Position numbers and translations under genes: made by a program | In this document: positions 49,638-58,231 of the stretch, one piece after another | Position numbering within the stretch: position 1 is the stretch's first letter | Layout: each line of letters opens with the position of its first letter | Assembly (NCBI RefSeq): GCF_003337715.1 | Contig: NZ_QPIX01000004.1 | Coordinates: 1-64,000, forward strand | Length of the DNA stretch: 64,000 nt | Direction of reading: 5' to 3' | Origin: Ciceribacter lividus | GTDB lineage: Bacteria > Pseudomonadota > Alphaproteobacteria > Rhizobiales > Rhizobiaceae | The notes under the pieces: model-generated | What the model was told of the DNA's origin: nothing | The model's input: the letters and a program-made list of their open reading frames with translations, nothing else | Databases searched by the model: none

Positions 49638-50513
49638 TCAGGTGGCGAGCTCGCGCAGTTCCCCCGATTTGGGGCCGCAGGTGGTTAGCGCCGTCTTCAG
49701 CTTTTCCATTGCCCGGGTTTCGATCTGACGTACCCGCTCCTTCGATATGCCGAGTTCGGCGCCCAGTTCCTCAAGTGTGGCACCGTCTTCGGATAGGCGG
49801 CGTGCCCGTATGATCCGGGTTTCCCGGTCATTCAGTCGCTCCATCGCGCACTTGAGCCATTTCGACCGGCGCTCTCCATCGATCTTGCCGCTGACCTGCT
49901 CGTCGGGCGGGAGCTCGTCGCTTTCCAGCATTTCAAGTTGCTCGACGCCCTGTCCGTGTCTGCCCATAACGGGTGTCTGCAGGGAGGCGTCACTGCCGGC
50001 CAGACGGGCGTCCATCGATTGGACATCCGCGATGCTGACGCCGAGAGCAGTGGCGATCTGCTGATGGATGGCCTGGTCGGTCAGGTGATTGTCGGTTTGC
50101 GCGAGCTTCGCACGCAGCCTGCGAAGATTAAAGAAGAGCGCTTTCTGGGACGAACTCGTTCCGCCCCTGACGATCGACCAGTTGCGGAGAATGTAGTCTT
50201 GCATCGAGGCGCGGATCCACCATCCGGCATAGGTGGAAAAGCGAACCTCCCGCGCCGGGTCGAACCGGGCCGCCGCTTCGAGAAGGCCTATGTATCCTTC
50301 CTGGATCAGATCGTTGAGCGGAAGACCGAAGCCACGGAATTTCGTCGCCATGGCGATGACCAGGCGCATATGCGCGTAGGCAATGCGATTGCGGGCCTCC
50401 CGGTCCTGGCCATCTTTCCATCTCTTGGCGAGATCAATTTCCTCCTCGCGTTCGAGATAGGGCTGAGCCATCGCAAAGCGGATAATGTGTCTGTCAACGG
50501 ACATGGCGTTCAT
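49638..50513 (-). CDS. rpoH2: RNA polymerase sigma factor RpoH2
   Basis: This is an alternative heat-shock-class sigma factor of 291 residues. Region 1.2/2.1 is RHIIRFAMAQPYLEREEEIDLAKRW. Region 2 core is AYAHMRLVIAMATKFRGFGLPLNDLIQEGYIGLLEAAARFDP, with FSTYAGWWIRASMQDYILRNWSIVRGGTSSSQKALFFNLRR (the RpoH box). Region 4.2 is ATLEELGAELGISKERVRQIETRAMEKLK. Rhizobia have RpoH1 and RpoH2; the sequence and its RpoE2-type promoter favour RpoH2, used in the general stress response. The start is at ATG 50513 (MNAMSVD); the frame is open to 50690. Confidence 0.92.
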   Translation of the reverse strand: MNAMSVDRHIIRFAMAQPYLEREEEIDLAKRWKDGQDREARNRIAYAHMRLVIAMATKFRGFGLPLNDLIQEGYIGLLEAAARFDPAREVRFSTYAGWWIRASMQDYILRNWSIVRGGTSSSQKALFFNLRRLRAKLAQTDNHLTDQAIHQQIATALGVSIADVQSMDARLAGSDASLQTPVMGRHGQGVEQLEMLESDELPPDEQVSGKIDGERRSKWLKCAMERLNDRETRIIRARRLSEDGATLEELGAELGISKERVRQIETRAMEKLKTALTTCGPKSGELRELAT

Positions 50514-50569
50514 TTGCGTCTCCAAAACTGGATGGCCATGCGGGGCACGAGCACTGACGGCCCTTGATG

Positions 50570-50594
50570 AACGGGTAAGCAGGGCGCTGGTTCC
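50570..50594 (-). promoter_or_regulatory. RpoE2 (EcfG)-type promoter of rpoH2
   Basis: Minus-strand GGAAC (50594-50590), 16 bases, then CGTT (50573-50570), matches the GGAAC-N16/17-CGTT consensus of alphaproteobacterial general-stress sigma factors. It lies about 55 bases upstream of the rpoH2 ATG. A second, weaker GTTTCC-type match lies further upstream. Confidence 0.75.
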
Positions 50595-50751
50595 ATGGTT
50601 CAGGAAAATTTTCTCTCTGTTTCCACGGAGAATCGGACGGAGCTGCGCATCGCGCACCCATTCTACGGGTTCGTCACCAAATCGATGCATGTCGTTGAGT
50701 GGAAATGCCTCTTCTCACGCACTTGTGAAAGTATGAGAGGGAGCGGAGTCC

Positions 50752-51567
50752 TCAGCGTGATCGTCGTGCGCGAAAACCCGGCCAGACGTTGCGAAGCAGA
50801 GAGAGACGCGGCACCGGTAGCCCGTTCGGAGCGGTTTTGAAGACGATGCCATAGCGAGAAAAAGCGATCGCGATGAACAGCGAAAACCACGCTCCGAACG
50901 CTAATCCAGCGGTTACGTCGCTGGGATAATGTGCTCCTACCATGACTCGCGTCATGCCGAGCCAGACCGCCAGCATGGCAAGAACGACACGATAGCGCGG
51001 AAGAAGCAGCGCAAGAGCCATGAACAGCGCGCCTATGGTGGTTGCATGGCCCGAAGGGAAGCTTTCGAAGCGGGCGTTTCCGGCAAAGGGCGAGAAGGCG
51101 AATGCACCCCACTCTTCGAACTGGATCGGTCGGGCGCGGCCAATCGCGCGCTTGATCAGATTCGCCGAAAGTCCGGATAGCGCGACGGTTGCGAAGAGAT
51201 AAAGAGCAATCTGGCTTGTGTAGAGCGCTTGAAAGCGTCGCCTGGCACTTTCGATCTTGCTGGATGCCGTGAACGCGGCGAGGAAGACGAAGGCGGACCC
51301 GAAAAGAATCCAGCCGGATTTGCCGATGTCGGTGACGGCGCGACTGACCGACCGAATGGCGCTTGCTGCGTCTCCGGCCGTCGCGGCCGCGGGAACATCG
51401 AAGACCAGAAACGCAAGCAGGACGAGATTGGCTGTAACGAACAGGAAAATCCGCCAGTAGGACGAAGAAGCAGGAAGCGTATTCCTCTCGTGACGGGCTT
51501 TCAGCCAAGCCGCGATTGCGCCCGCATTGACTTTCTCAATCGTTCTAACTTGGCGGCCGTTTGCCAC
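50752..51567 (-). CDS. PAP2 family membrane phosphatase
   Basis: This is a type 2 phosphatidic acid phosphatase-like lipid phosphatase, about 271 residues, with six TM helices. All three motifs are present: KRAIGRARP, ESFPSGHATTIG and RVMVGAHYPSDVTAG. Substrates could be lipid A, phosphatidylglycerophosphate or undecaprenyl pyrophosphate. The start is uncertain: GTG 51567 is used, and the frame is open to 51642. It lies downstream of leuB on the same strand. Confidence 0.88.
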   Translation of the reverse strand: MANGRQVRTIEKVNAGAIAAWLKARHERNTLPASSSYWRIFLFVTANLVLLAFLVFDVPAAATAGDAASAIRSVSRAVTDIGKSGWILFGSAFVFLAAFTASSKIESARRRFQALYTSQIALYLFATVALSGLSANLIKRAIGRARPIQFEEWGAFAFSPFAGNARFESFPSGHATTIGALFMALALLLPRYRVVLAMLAVWLGMTRVMVGAHYPSDVTAGLAFGAWFSLFIAIAFSRYGIVFKTAPNGLPVPRLSLLRNVWPGFRARRSR

Positions 51568-51649
51568 GCTCCGTCCTCGATCCTTCTGGCTTCTTGCCGT
51601 GCGGGGTGGCGTGCAGCCACCCGGCAAAAGTCTACCACGCAACCAGAAT

Positions 51650-51671
51650 GCCCGCGCTCCTTTGCGCGGGC
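51650..51671 (-). terminator. Hairpin downstream of leuB
   Basis: GCCCGCGC (51650-51657) pairs with GCGCGGGC (51664-51671) around a 6-base loop, 17 bases past the leuB stop. There is no T-run on the minus strand, so it is a weak terminator candidate. Confidence 0.4.
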
Positions 51672-51687
51672 TCGGTTGTTCGGTCCT

Positions 51688-52800
51688 TTAGGCAGAAAGT
51701 GCCTTGAACTCGGCGAGAATGGTATCGCCCATTTCCGAGGTCCCGACCTGCCGGCAACCTTCCGCCATGATGTCGCCCGTCCGGATGCCTTTTTCAAGGA
51801 CGTTTGCGATCGCCTTTTCAAGCGTGTCGGCTTCCTTGATCATGTTGAACGAGTAGCGAAGGCACATCGCGAAAGATGCAATCATCGCGATCGGGTTCGC
51901 AATGCCCTTTCCGGCGATATCGGGCGCGGAGCCGTGAACCGGCTCGTAAAGGGCCTTGCGCTTGCCGGTCTTCGCGTCAGGTGCACCGAGCGATGCCGAG
52001 GGAAGCATGCCAAGCGAGCCGGTAAGCATGGCCGCGACGTCGGAGAGCATGTCGCCGAAGAGATTGTCCGTGACAATGACGTCGAACTGTTTCGGGTTGC
52101 GCACCAGCTGCATGCCGCCGGCATCGGCCAGCATGTGCTCGAGCCTGACGTCCGGATACTTCGTCTTGTGAACTTCGGTAACGACCTGGTTCCAGAGCAC
52201 GCCCGACTTCATGACGTTCCGCTTTTCCATGGAGCAGACGGCATTCTTACGGGTGCGGGCAAGCTCGAACGCGACCGATGCGATACGCTCGATCTCGTAG
52301 GTGTCGTAGACCTGTGTGTCGATTGCGCGTTTCTGACCGTTGCCGAGGTCGGTGATGGTCTTCGGCTCGCCGAAATACACGCCACCCGTGAGCTCGCGCA
52401 CGATCAGGATGTCGAGCCCCTCGACCAGCTCCGGCTTCAGCGACGATGCCGAGGCGAGCGCGGGATAACAGATCGCCGGACGAAGATTGGCGAAGAGTTC
52501 CAGATCCTTGCGAAGACGAAGAAGGCCGGCCTCCGGGCGGACGTCATAGGGAACGGCGTCCCACTTCGGACCGCCGACGGCGCCGAAGAGTACGGCGTCT
52601 GCGGCCATGGCCTTGGCCATGTCGTCTTCGGAGATCGCAACGCCGTGCGCGTCGTAGGCGCAGCCGCCGACGAGGCCCTCGTCGGTCTCGAAGCCGGCTT
52701 TCACTTCCGAGTTCATATAGGCGATGATCTTGCGGACCTCGGCCATGGCCTCGGGGCCGATGCCGTCACCGGGGAGGAGGAAAAGCTTGCGCACTGTCAT
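51688..52800 (-). CDS. leuB: 3-isopropylmalate dehydrogenase LeuB
   Basis: This NAD-dependent oxidative decarboxylase is the third step of leucine synthesis. The 370 residues carry [32 protein letters not shown] (conserved Arg/Tyr), [46 protein letters not shown] and [25 protein letters not shown] 52800 is the conserved start. leuD lies 146 bases upstream on the same strand, separated by a hairpin. Confidence 0.97.
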   Translation of the reverse strand: MTVRKLFLLPGDGIGPEAMAEVRKIIAYMNSEVKAGFETDEGLVGGCAYDAHGVAISEDDMAKAMAADAVLFGAVGGPKWDAVPYDVRPEAGLLRLRKDLELFANLRPAICYPALASASSLKPELVEGLDILIVRELTGGVYFGEPKTITDLGNGQKRAIDTQVYDTYEIERIASVAFELARTRKNAVCSMEKRNVMKSGVLWNQVVTEVHKTKYPDVRLEHMLADAGGMQLVRNPKQFDVIVTDNLFGDMLSDVAAMLTGSLGMLPSASLGAPDAKTGKRKALYEPVHGSAPDIAGKGIANPIAMIASFAMCLRYSFNMIKEADTLEKAIANVLEKGIRTGDIMAEGCRQVGTSEMGDTILAEFKALSA

Positions 52801-52898
52801 GGGAAACCCCTGCTTCAAATGAGTTGCGGCGTTTTATCGGCGGCAGACCGCCATTTCAAGCGCGGCAAGGCCGCAAGCGGTACGCCTTGGGCCACAAG

Positions 52899-52930
52899 CG
52901 ATGAAGGCGACCGTAGGGCCGCCTTCATCG
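52899..52930 (-). terminator. Hairpin between leuD and leuB
   Basis: CGATGAAGGCG (52899-52909) pairs perfectly with CGCCTTCATCG (52920-52930) around a 10-base loop, 17 bases past the leuD stop. It has no T-run; it may terminate or stabilise the leuD transcript. Confidence 0.55.
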
Positions 52931-52946
52931 AAATTATGAAGACAGC

Positions 52947-53552
52947 TTATGCCCAGGGATGAGCAACAGCATTTGCCTTTTCGAAATTCGCGATGCTTGC
53001 GGCCTTTTCAAGAGTAAGGCCGATGTCATCGAGGCCGTTCAGCAGGCAATGGCGCTTGAACGGATCAATGTCGAACTTGATTGTTCCACCGTCCGGGCCG
53101 GTGATCTCCTGGTTTTCCAGGTCGACAGTCAGGACCGCATTCGAACCGCGGCTCGCGTCGTCCATCAGCTTTTCCAGATTTTCCGGGCTGACGACGATCG
53201 GCAGGATGCCGTTCTTGAAGCAGTTGTTGTAGAAGATGTCGGCGAAACTGGTTGAAATCACGCAGCGGATGCCGAAATCGAGCAGAGCCCAAGGGGCGTG
53301 CTCGCGAGAAGAGCCGCAGCCGAAATTGTCTCCGGCGACCAGGATCTGCGTGTTGCGATAGGCGGGCTTGTTGAGGACGAAATCCGGGTTCTCGGAGCCG
53401 TCTTCCTTGTAACGGGCTTCTGCGAAAAGTCCCTTGCCGAGGCCGGTGCGCTTGATCGTCTTCAGATAATCCTTCGGGATGATCATGTCGGTGTCGATAT
53501 TGACGACTGGAAGCGGTGCGGCGACACCGGTGAGCTTAACGAACTTTTCCAT
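52947..53552 (-). CDS. leuD: 3-isopropylmalate dehydratase small subunit LeuD
   Basis: This is the swivel subunit of isopropylmalate isomerase, partner of LeuC at 21752. The 201 residues carry [61 protein letters not shown] and [17 protein letters not shown]. The start is at ATG 53552, after AGGA; ATG 53555 is adjacent. It carries the canonical GCGSSREHA loop. Confidence 0.97.
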   Translation of the reverse strand: MEKFVKLTGVAAPLPVVNIDTDMIIPKDYLKTIKRTGLGKGLFAEARYKEDGSENPDFVLNKPAYRNTQILVAGDNFGCGSSREHAPWALLDFGIRCVISTSFADIFYNNCFKNGILPIVVSPENLEKLMDDASRGSNAVLTVDLENQEITGPDGGTIKFDIDPFKRHCLLNGLDDIGLTLEKAASIANFEKANAVAHPWA

Positions 53553-53705
53553 CATTCCTGCCTGTGATCTTCAACATTCCTGCGGGGCTTCCTGCCAATA
53601 GAGGAAAAGCGAGAGAAATTGAAGGAGAATCTCACGGCAGCAGCGTTCTACCGGAATCAGGCGGTTGAGGATTACGTCTGCCCGAACGATATACGGAGCC
53701 GGCAC

Positions 53706-53933
53706 TCAAAGATCGATGATGGTGCCGCGGCCGTCATTCCATACATGCATCTCGCGATGCTTGGCCTTGGCATAGAGCGGCGCCGGTTTTGCTCGCGTCG
53801 AAAGCATACGTACGGCGAGAGAAACGGTCAGGATCGCTCCGGCGACCAGCGTAAGCGAAATCGTGAAGACGGCGGCGGCGGCGAAAACGCAAATGCCGGC
53901 GAGAGCAAGGCCAATGGTGCGAAGGTTTTGCAT
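53706..53933 (-). CDS. Small membrane protein, unknown function
   Basis: This is a 75-residue protein with two closely spaced hydrophobic segments (about 5-24 and 22-43), then a basic tail with WNDGRGTIIDL at the end. I do not recognise the family, but the composition and the conserved-looking hydrophilic end suggest a real gene. It lies in the gap between leuD and the lyase gene, on the leuD strand and about 150 bases upstream of it. Ribosome site: AAGGAC roughly 6 bases before the ATG. Confidence 0.55.
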   Translation of the reverse strand: MQNLRTIGLALAGICVFAAAAVFTISLTLVAGAILTVSLAVRMLSTRAKPAPLYAKAKHREMHVWNDGRGTIIDL

Positions 53934-54041
53934 GGTCGAAGTCCTTTCCGAGGTAAGGTGGTCCTTCTGCCCCCGAATTGCAAGGTTTTACGACGTTCGA
54001 TCGTCTTGCATGCTCCGACAAAGCTTGGCACAAGTGCGCCC

Positions 54042-54959
54042 ATGAGCTCGTCGTCCCTTGCCAATCTTCCGGTCCGGTTGCGCCGTTCCGTCTTGAGCGT
54101 TCCCGCCATTAATCCGCGGGCGCTCGCCAAAGTTCCGGATCTCGATTGCGACGTCGTGATCTTCGACCTCGAAGATTCCGTCGCTCCGGAGAAGAAGGGG
54201 GAAGCGCGCGAGAATCTCCGGCGTTTCTTTGCGGACGTGTCGGATCTGCATGGCAAGGAGTGCGTCATCCGGATCAACGGGCACGATACCGGATTCGCCG
54301 CCGACGACATGGCGGCCGTCATCGCTTGTCGTCCGGACGCAGTGCTGTTACCGAAGGTCGACGGTCCGCAGGACGTGGAACAGGTAGCCGATCTGCTGAC
54401 CGAGGCTGATGCACCGGAGCATTTGCGCATTTGGGCCATGATGGAAACACCGCTCGGCGTGCTCAATGCTGCTGCGATCGCACGAACCGGTCGGGCCGAC
54501 GGGGCGCGGCTTGACTGTCTGGTTGTCGGCCTCAACGACCTTCGCAAGGCGACCGGCGTGCCGGCCGAGCCCGGACGGACCTTTCTCGCCCCCTGGCTGA
54601 TGCAGGTCGTCTTGGCGGCACGGGCGTTCGGGCTCGACGTGATCGACAGCGTCAGCAACGATTTCAGGGATATTGCCGCCTTCGAAGCCGAATGCCGGCA
54701 AGGGCGTTCCATGGGCTTCGATGGAAAGATGCTGATCCATCCCGCGCAGATTGCTCCGGCGAACCGGAATTTCGGTCCGAGTGCGGAAGAGATTGCGGAC
54801 GCGCAGGCAATTGTCGAGGTCTTCGCCGATCCGGCAGCGGCTGGGCTCAACGTCGTCAACAGCGGCGGCCGAATGATCGAGCGACTGCATCTCGAGCAGG
54901 CTCGACGGTTGTTGACGAAGGTAAGGACTATCCAAGACAGGAAAGGCAATTTAGCATGA
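54042..54959 (+). CDS. HpcH/HpaI aldolase / CitE-like lyase
   Basis: This is a 305-residue TIM-barrel protein of the CitE/malyl-CoA lyase group. Motifs are RRSVLSVPAINPRALAKVPDLDCDVVIFDLEDSVAPEKKGEARE (conserved Asp-Leu-Glu-Asp), ECVIRINGHDTGF, DAVLLPKVDG, IWAMMETPLGVLNA (metal-binding Glu) and GFDGKMLIHPAQIAPAN. It may cleave a beta-hydroxyacyl-CoA such as malyl- or citramalyl-CoA; the substrate is unknown. ATG 54042 gives the family start with no clear ribosome site. The stop overlaps the DUF1737 start. Confidence 0.88.
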   Translation: MSSSSLANLPVRLRRSVLSVPAINPRALAKVPDLDCDVVIFDLEDSVAPEKKGEARENLRRFFADVSDLHGKECVIRINGHDTGFAADDMAAVIACRPDAVLLPKVDGPQDVEQVADLLTEADAPEHLRIWAMMETPLGVLNAAAIARTGRADGARLDCLVVGLNDLRKATGVPAEPGRTFLAPWLMQVVLAARAFGLDVIDSVSNDFRDIAAFEAECRQGRSMGFDGKMLIHPAQIAPANRNFGPSAEEIADAQAIVEVFADPAAAGLNVVNSGGRMIERLHLEQARRLLTKVRTIQDRKGNLA

Positions 54960-55162
54960 AACTTTATCGTTTCCTCACCGGGCCGGATGATGCATCGTTT
55001 TGTCACCGCGTCACCGATGCGTTGAACAAGGGCTGGGAGCTGCACGGCGCTCCGAGCCTCTCCTTCAATACCGCGACGAACCAGATGTATTGCGGGCAGG
55101 CGGTGGTGAAGACGGTGCACGGCAAGGATTATGATCCGAGCATGAAGCTCGGTGAACAATAA
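54956..55162 (+). CDS. DUF1737 domain protein
   Basis: This is a 68-residue protein, beginning MKLYRFLTGPDDASFCHRVTDALNKGWELHG, typical of the DUF1737 family, whose function is unknown. ATGA overlap with the lyase gene implies translational coupling and a possible functional link. It is followed by a bidirectional terminator. Confidence 0.88.
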   Translation: MKLYRFLTGPDDASFCHRVTDALNKGWELHGAPSLSFNTATNQMYCGQAVVKTVHGKDYDPSMKLGEQ

Positions 55163-55201
55163 AAAAATGCAACGGCGCGCGTGACGCCGTTGCTTTTCCT
55201 T
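55162..55201. terminator. Bidirectional terminator
   Basis: GCAACGGCG (55169-55177) pairs with CGCCGTTGC (55185-55193) around a 7-base loop. It has A7 upstream and TTTTCCTT downstream, so it can serve the plus-strand lyase/DUF1737 pair and the convergent metallopeptidase gene. Confidence 0.9.
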
Positions 55202-55215
55202 GAAATTTTTCCTCT

Positions 55216-55656
55216 TCAGCCGCCGGCTGCGGTGTCTTCGGCGCTTTCCTCGATGCGGGCCATGTCGTCGTCACTCAGGCCGAAGTGATGTCCGATCTCG
55301 TGGATCAATACATGGGTGATGATGTCGCCTAGGGTTTCGTCGTTTTCCGCCCAATAGTCGAGAATCGGACGGCGGTAGAGCATGATGCGATTCGGCATCT
55401 CGCCGGTTTCCATGGTGAAACGCTCGGAAATACCACGGCCTTCGAAGAGGCCCAGAAGGTCGAAAGGTGTTTCGAGCGCCATGTCCTCGAAGACTTCGTC
55501 GGTCGGAAAGTCGGCGATCTCGATGATCAGATTGTCGGTGAGTGCGCGGAATTCTTCTGGCAGATGGCTATAGGCCTCGATCGCCAGTGATTCAAACGTG
55601 CTGATCGTCGGTGCGTGGCGCTCGCGCCAATCTTCGGTCTGATCCATCCGGGCCAT
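55216..55656 (-). CDS. Small zincin-like metallopeptidase family protein
   Basis: This is a 146-residue protein of the DUF1025/MNG-type minimal metallopeptidase family. The core HVLIHEIGHHFGLSDDDM (HExxH plus a downstream Asp) is the zinc site, and RIMLYRRPILDYWAEN precedes it. It has no signal peptide, so it is cytosolic; its natural substrate is unknown. The start is at 55656 or 55647 (MDQTEDWRERH). Confidence 0.87.
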   Translation of the reverse strand: MARMDQTEDWRERHAPTISTFESLAIEAYSHLPEEFRALTDNLIIEIADFPTDEVFEDMALETPFDLLGLFEGRGISERFTMETGEMPNRIMLYRRPILDYWAENDETLGDIITHVLIHEIGHHFGLSDDDMARIEESAEDTAAGG

Positions 55657-55780
55657 CGGGACTCCTTGTCTATCCCGTCATATAGGACCTTTGCCGGAGC
55701 TTTTCGAGGGGAAATCCGGGCAAGGAATAAATTCTCATGAAATACGGTTGACTCTTTGCTGAAGCTCTGGAATCCATAGA

Positions 55781-55795
55781 GAACATATGGAGAAC
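55781..55795 (+). promoter_or_regulatory. LexA (SOS) box upstream of imuA
   Basis: GAAC (55781-55784), seven bases, then GAAC (55792-55795) is the direct-repeat operator of alphaproteobacterial LexA. It sits 20 bases before the imuA ATG, so LexA would block the promoter or early elongation. Its place before an imuA-imuB-dnaE2 cassette is the expected one. Confidence 0.88.
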
Positions 55796-55815
55796 AAATA
55801 ACGGAGTTGGACGTC

Positions 55816-56760
55816 ATGGCTGAGAAAGCTGTGACGCGGGAGACGCTTTTTGCCCTGCGTCAGACCATTGCTCACATCGAGGGACGAACCGAGGTCGATC
55901 TGGATGTTGCTCGCAGGGAACCAGAGGCGTCCGGATTTGGAGGACGGGCATCCGAACGAGACGAGACAAAGGTATTGTCGATCGGCCTTCAGGCACTGGA
56001 TGGGCCGATGGAAGGCGGAATACCGCTTGATGCGGTGACCGAAATTCGCAGTGGTCGGTTGGGAGATGCCGGAGCGGCAAGCGGTTTCGTGATGGCTCTT
56101 TCCGCTTGTCTTCTGGCGCACTCCTCTTCCGGTTCCGGGCCGGTTCGCATTCTCTGGATTGGTGATGAGACTGTGGCCAGGGAGGTGGGGCTGCCCCATG
56201 CTGCCGGTCTTCAGGATTACGGACTTGATCCGCAGTATCTCCTGTATGCCAGACCAAGGCGCATCGAGGATGGACTCTGGCTCGCGGAGGCGGGCCTCGC
56301 AAGCGGTGTCTTCTGTGCCGTCATTCTGGAAGTTTGCGGCAATCCTCGTCGTTTCGGCCTGACGGAAAGCCGCCGCCTCAGTCTCAAGGCACGTTCCGCA
56401 GGCCGGCCTCTGTTGCTGCTGCGGCAGGGAGGGGAGGAGGAGGCCGGCAGCACTGTCTTTCGTGCGCGCATCCGCCCATCTTCGGCGCAATCCCGTATTC
56501 TTCCCGACGGTTCGGCGCTCGGCGGCGGCATCGCCAATCCCGTCTTCCAGGTCACCCTGGAAAAGAGCCGACTTCCGGCCCCTGTCGATATCCATCTGGA
56601 GTGGAACCCCTATGAGCGTCTGTTTTCCCTCGCCACCGTCCTCCCTGCTCCAGCAGCCAACGAGCAGACGAATTCTGGCTCTGTTCTTTCCCCATCTGCC
56701 GACCGACAGGATTGCACGTCGTCGTTGGGGGCCGTCGTGGCGTTCGGCCGGGCGTCCTGA
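55816..56760 (+). CDS. imuA: SOS mutagenesis protein ImuA
   Basis: ImuA is the RecA/SulA-like first gene of the damage-inducible imuA-imuB-dnaE2 mutasome. The 314 residues carry a divergent RecA-like core (VLSIGLQALDGPMEGGIPLDAVTEI). The Walker A region is replaced by SGRLGDAGAASGFVMALSACL, so nucleotide binding is doubtful. It then has WIGDETVAREVGLPHAAGLQDYGLDPQYLLYARPR. Its 3' end overlaps imuB by 149 bases in another frame. The start is at ATG 55816; a TTG at 55807 is in frame. Confidence 0.92.
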   Translation: MAEKAVTRETLFALRQTIAHIEGRTEVDLDVARREPEASGFGGRASERDETKVLSIGLQALDGPMEGGIPLDAVTEIRSGRLGDAGAASGFVMALSACLLAHSSSGSGPVRILWIGDETVAREVGLPHAAGLQDYGLDPQYLLYARPRRIEDGLWLAEAGLASGVFCAVILEVCGNPRRFGLTESRRLSLKARSAGRPLLLLRQGGEEEAGSTVFRARIRPSSAQSRILPDGSALGGGIANPVFQVTLEKSRLPAPVDIHLEWNPYERLFSLATVLPAPAANEQTNSGSVLSPSADRQDCTSSLGAVVAFGRAS

Positions 56761-58231
56761 CCATCCACCTCTCGTTTGTACGGGACGGATGAAGAATGCC
56801 ATGCGGTTGACTGCTGTCGATGAGATTGCCGCAACCATTGGACTAAAGTCGGGACAAAGTCTGGCGGAAGCGCGGGCGATTTGTCCCTCTCTTGATGCCG
56901 TTACCGCCGATGAGGCCGCCGATCGCCGGTTCCTGGAAGGAATCTCCGACTGGTGCGATCGTTATACACCGCTGGTCGCCATCGAGGGCAGAGAAGGCCT
57001 CTTCCTCGATATCACCGGCTGCTCCCATCTTTTGGGCGGCGAAAAGCTGCTGCTTGAGGATATCCTGAAGCGCCTGTTCCAAATGGGACTTGATGTCCGT
57101 GGGGCGATTTCCTCCACTCCCGGATTATCCTGGGCAACGGCGCGCTTTGGCAGCAATGGCACGATCTCCGAGGGGGATGCCAAATCCGTTCCGGCTTCCT
57201 TTCCGATAGCTGCATGCCGACTGCCGGAGGAGACGGTACTGGCCCTTTGCAAGATGGGACTCAAACGGATCGGTGATCTGCTTGCCGCTCCGCGGGCGCC
57301 TCTTGCACGTCGATTTGGTTCCTTGCCATTGCGTCGCCTCGACCAGATGTTCGGGCGGGAGGATGAGCCGATCTCACCCCGTCGGCCGGTTGCGGAGCTC
57401 TCCGTTGAGCGGCGTCTTGCCGAACCCCTTCAATGTGAGGAGGCCATCCTTCAACTCATCCAGCGGATGGCTGTGACGCTGAAATTGGAACTCGAGGCAC
57501 GTTGCCAAGGCGGGCGCCGCTTTGAAGTGCTCCTTTTTAGGGTCGACGGAAAGGTTTTCCGGATAGGTGTGGGCAGTTCCGTCCCTCTACGCGATCCAAT
57601 ACGCATCGCCTGTCTCTTTTCCGAACGTCTCGTCGCCCTGCATGACGAACTGGATACGGGATACGGTTTCGAAATCCTGCGGCTCAATGTGTTGCAGGCA
57701 GAGACGCTCGATCGCATGCAGTCGGATTTTATCGGCAGTGCTGCCGTCGAAACCGCGTTGGCAGTCTTTGTCGATCAGGCAGTCGCCCGTTTCGGCCCGG
57801 ATTGTCTTGCACGGCCTGTCTTGCAGGAAAGCCATGTCCCGGAACGAGCATCGCTTCTCCTGCCGGTCAGTGATCTTATGGAAGTCGTCTCTCCGGAAAA
57901 TGGGCAGAGAGAATCCGGGGCGAACCGGCCGGTCCAAGCAAGACGACCGATCCGGCTCCTGAAGGTTCCGGAAATCATCGAGGCGACGGCCGAGGCACCG
58001 GAAGGGGCGCCCATGAGTTTCCGTTGGCGGCGATGTCTTCATCGTGTCCGGCGGGCCGAAGGTCCGGAGAAACTCGCCATGGAATGGTGGATCGATGGTG
58101 AAGAGGCTCCAGCGCGAAACTATTTCCAGGTCGAGGACGATGACGGGCATCGCTACTGGCTGTTTCGTGAGGGCGCCTATGTCTCGAATGTCGAGATGCC
58201 GCGCTGGTTCATGCACGGAGTTTTCGCATGA
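56612..58231 (+). CDS. imuB: Y-family polymerase-like protein ImuB
   Basis: ImuB is a Y-family polymerase-fold scaffold that links DnaE2 to the sliding clamp. The 539 residues lack catalysis. The DinB-type MDAFFASVE is replaced by [12 protein letters not shown], and the SIDEAYLDVTG motif reads [12 protein letters not shown], losing the catalytic Asp/Glu pair. A candidate clamp-binding segment is QSDFIG at residues 370-375. The C-terminal [17 protein letters not shown]...YWLFREG region is the ImuB tail. ATG 56612 lies inside imuA; the stop overlaps dnaE2 (ATGA). Confidence 0.93.
   Translation: MSVCFPSPPSSLLQQPTSRRILALFFPHLPTDRIARRRWGPSWRSAGRPDHPPLVCTGRMKNAMRLTAVDEIAATIGLKSGQSLAEARAICPSLDAVTADEAADRRFLEGISDWCDRYTPLVAIEGREGLFLDITGCSHLLGGEKLLLEDILKRLFQMGLDVRGAISSTPGLSWATARFGSNGTISEGDAKSVPASFPIAACRLPEETVLALCKMGLKRIGDLLAAPRAPLARRFGSLPLRRLDQMFGREDEPISPRRPVAELSVERRLAEPLQCEEAILQLIQRMAVTLKLELEARCQGGRRFEVLLFRVDGKVFRIGVGSSVPLRDPIRIACLFSERLVALHDELDTGYGFEILRLNVLQAETLDRMQSDFIGSAAVETALAVFVDQAVARFGPDCLARPVLQESHVPERASLLLPVSDLMEVVSPENGQRESGANRPVQARRPIRLLKVPEIIEATAEAPEGAPMSFRWRRCLHRVRRAEGPEKLAMEWWIDGEEAPARNYFQVEDDDGHRYWLFREGAYVSNVEMPRWFMHGVFA

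Noticed and set aside
56462-56611. Extended imuB start upstream of ATG 56612
   Set aside because: The extra codons lie within imuA in another frame and have no ImuB similarity; ATG 56612 fits the family N-terminus better.
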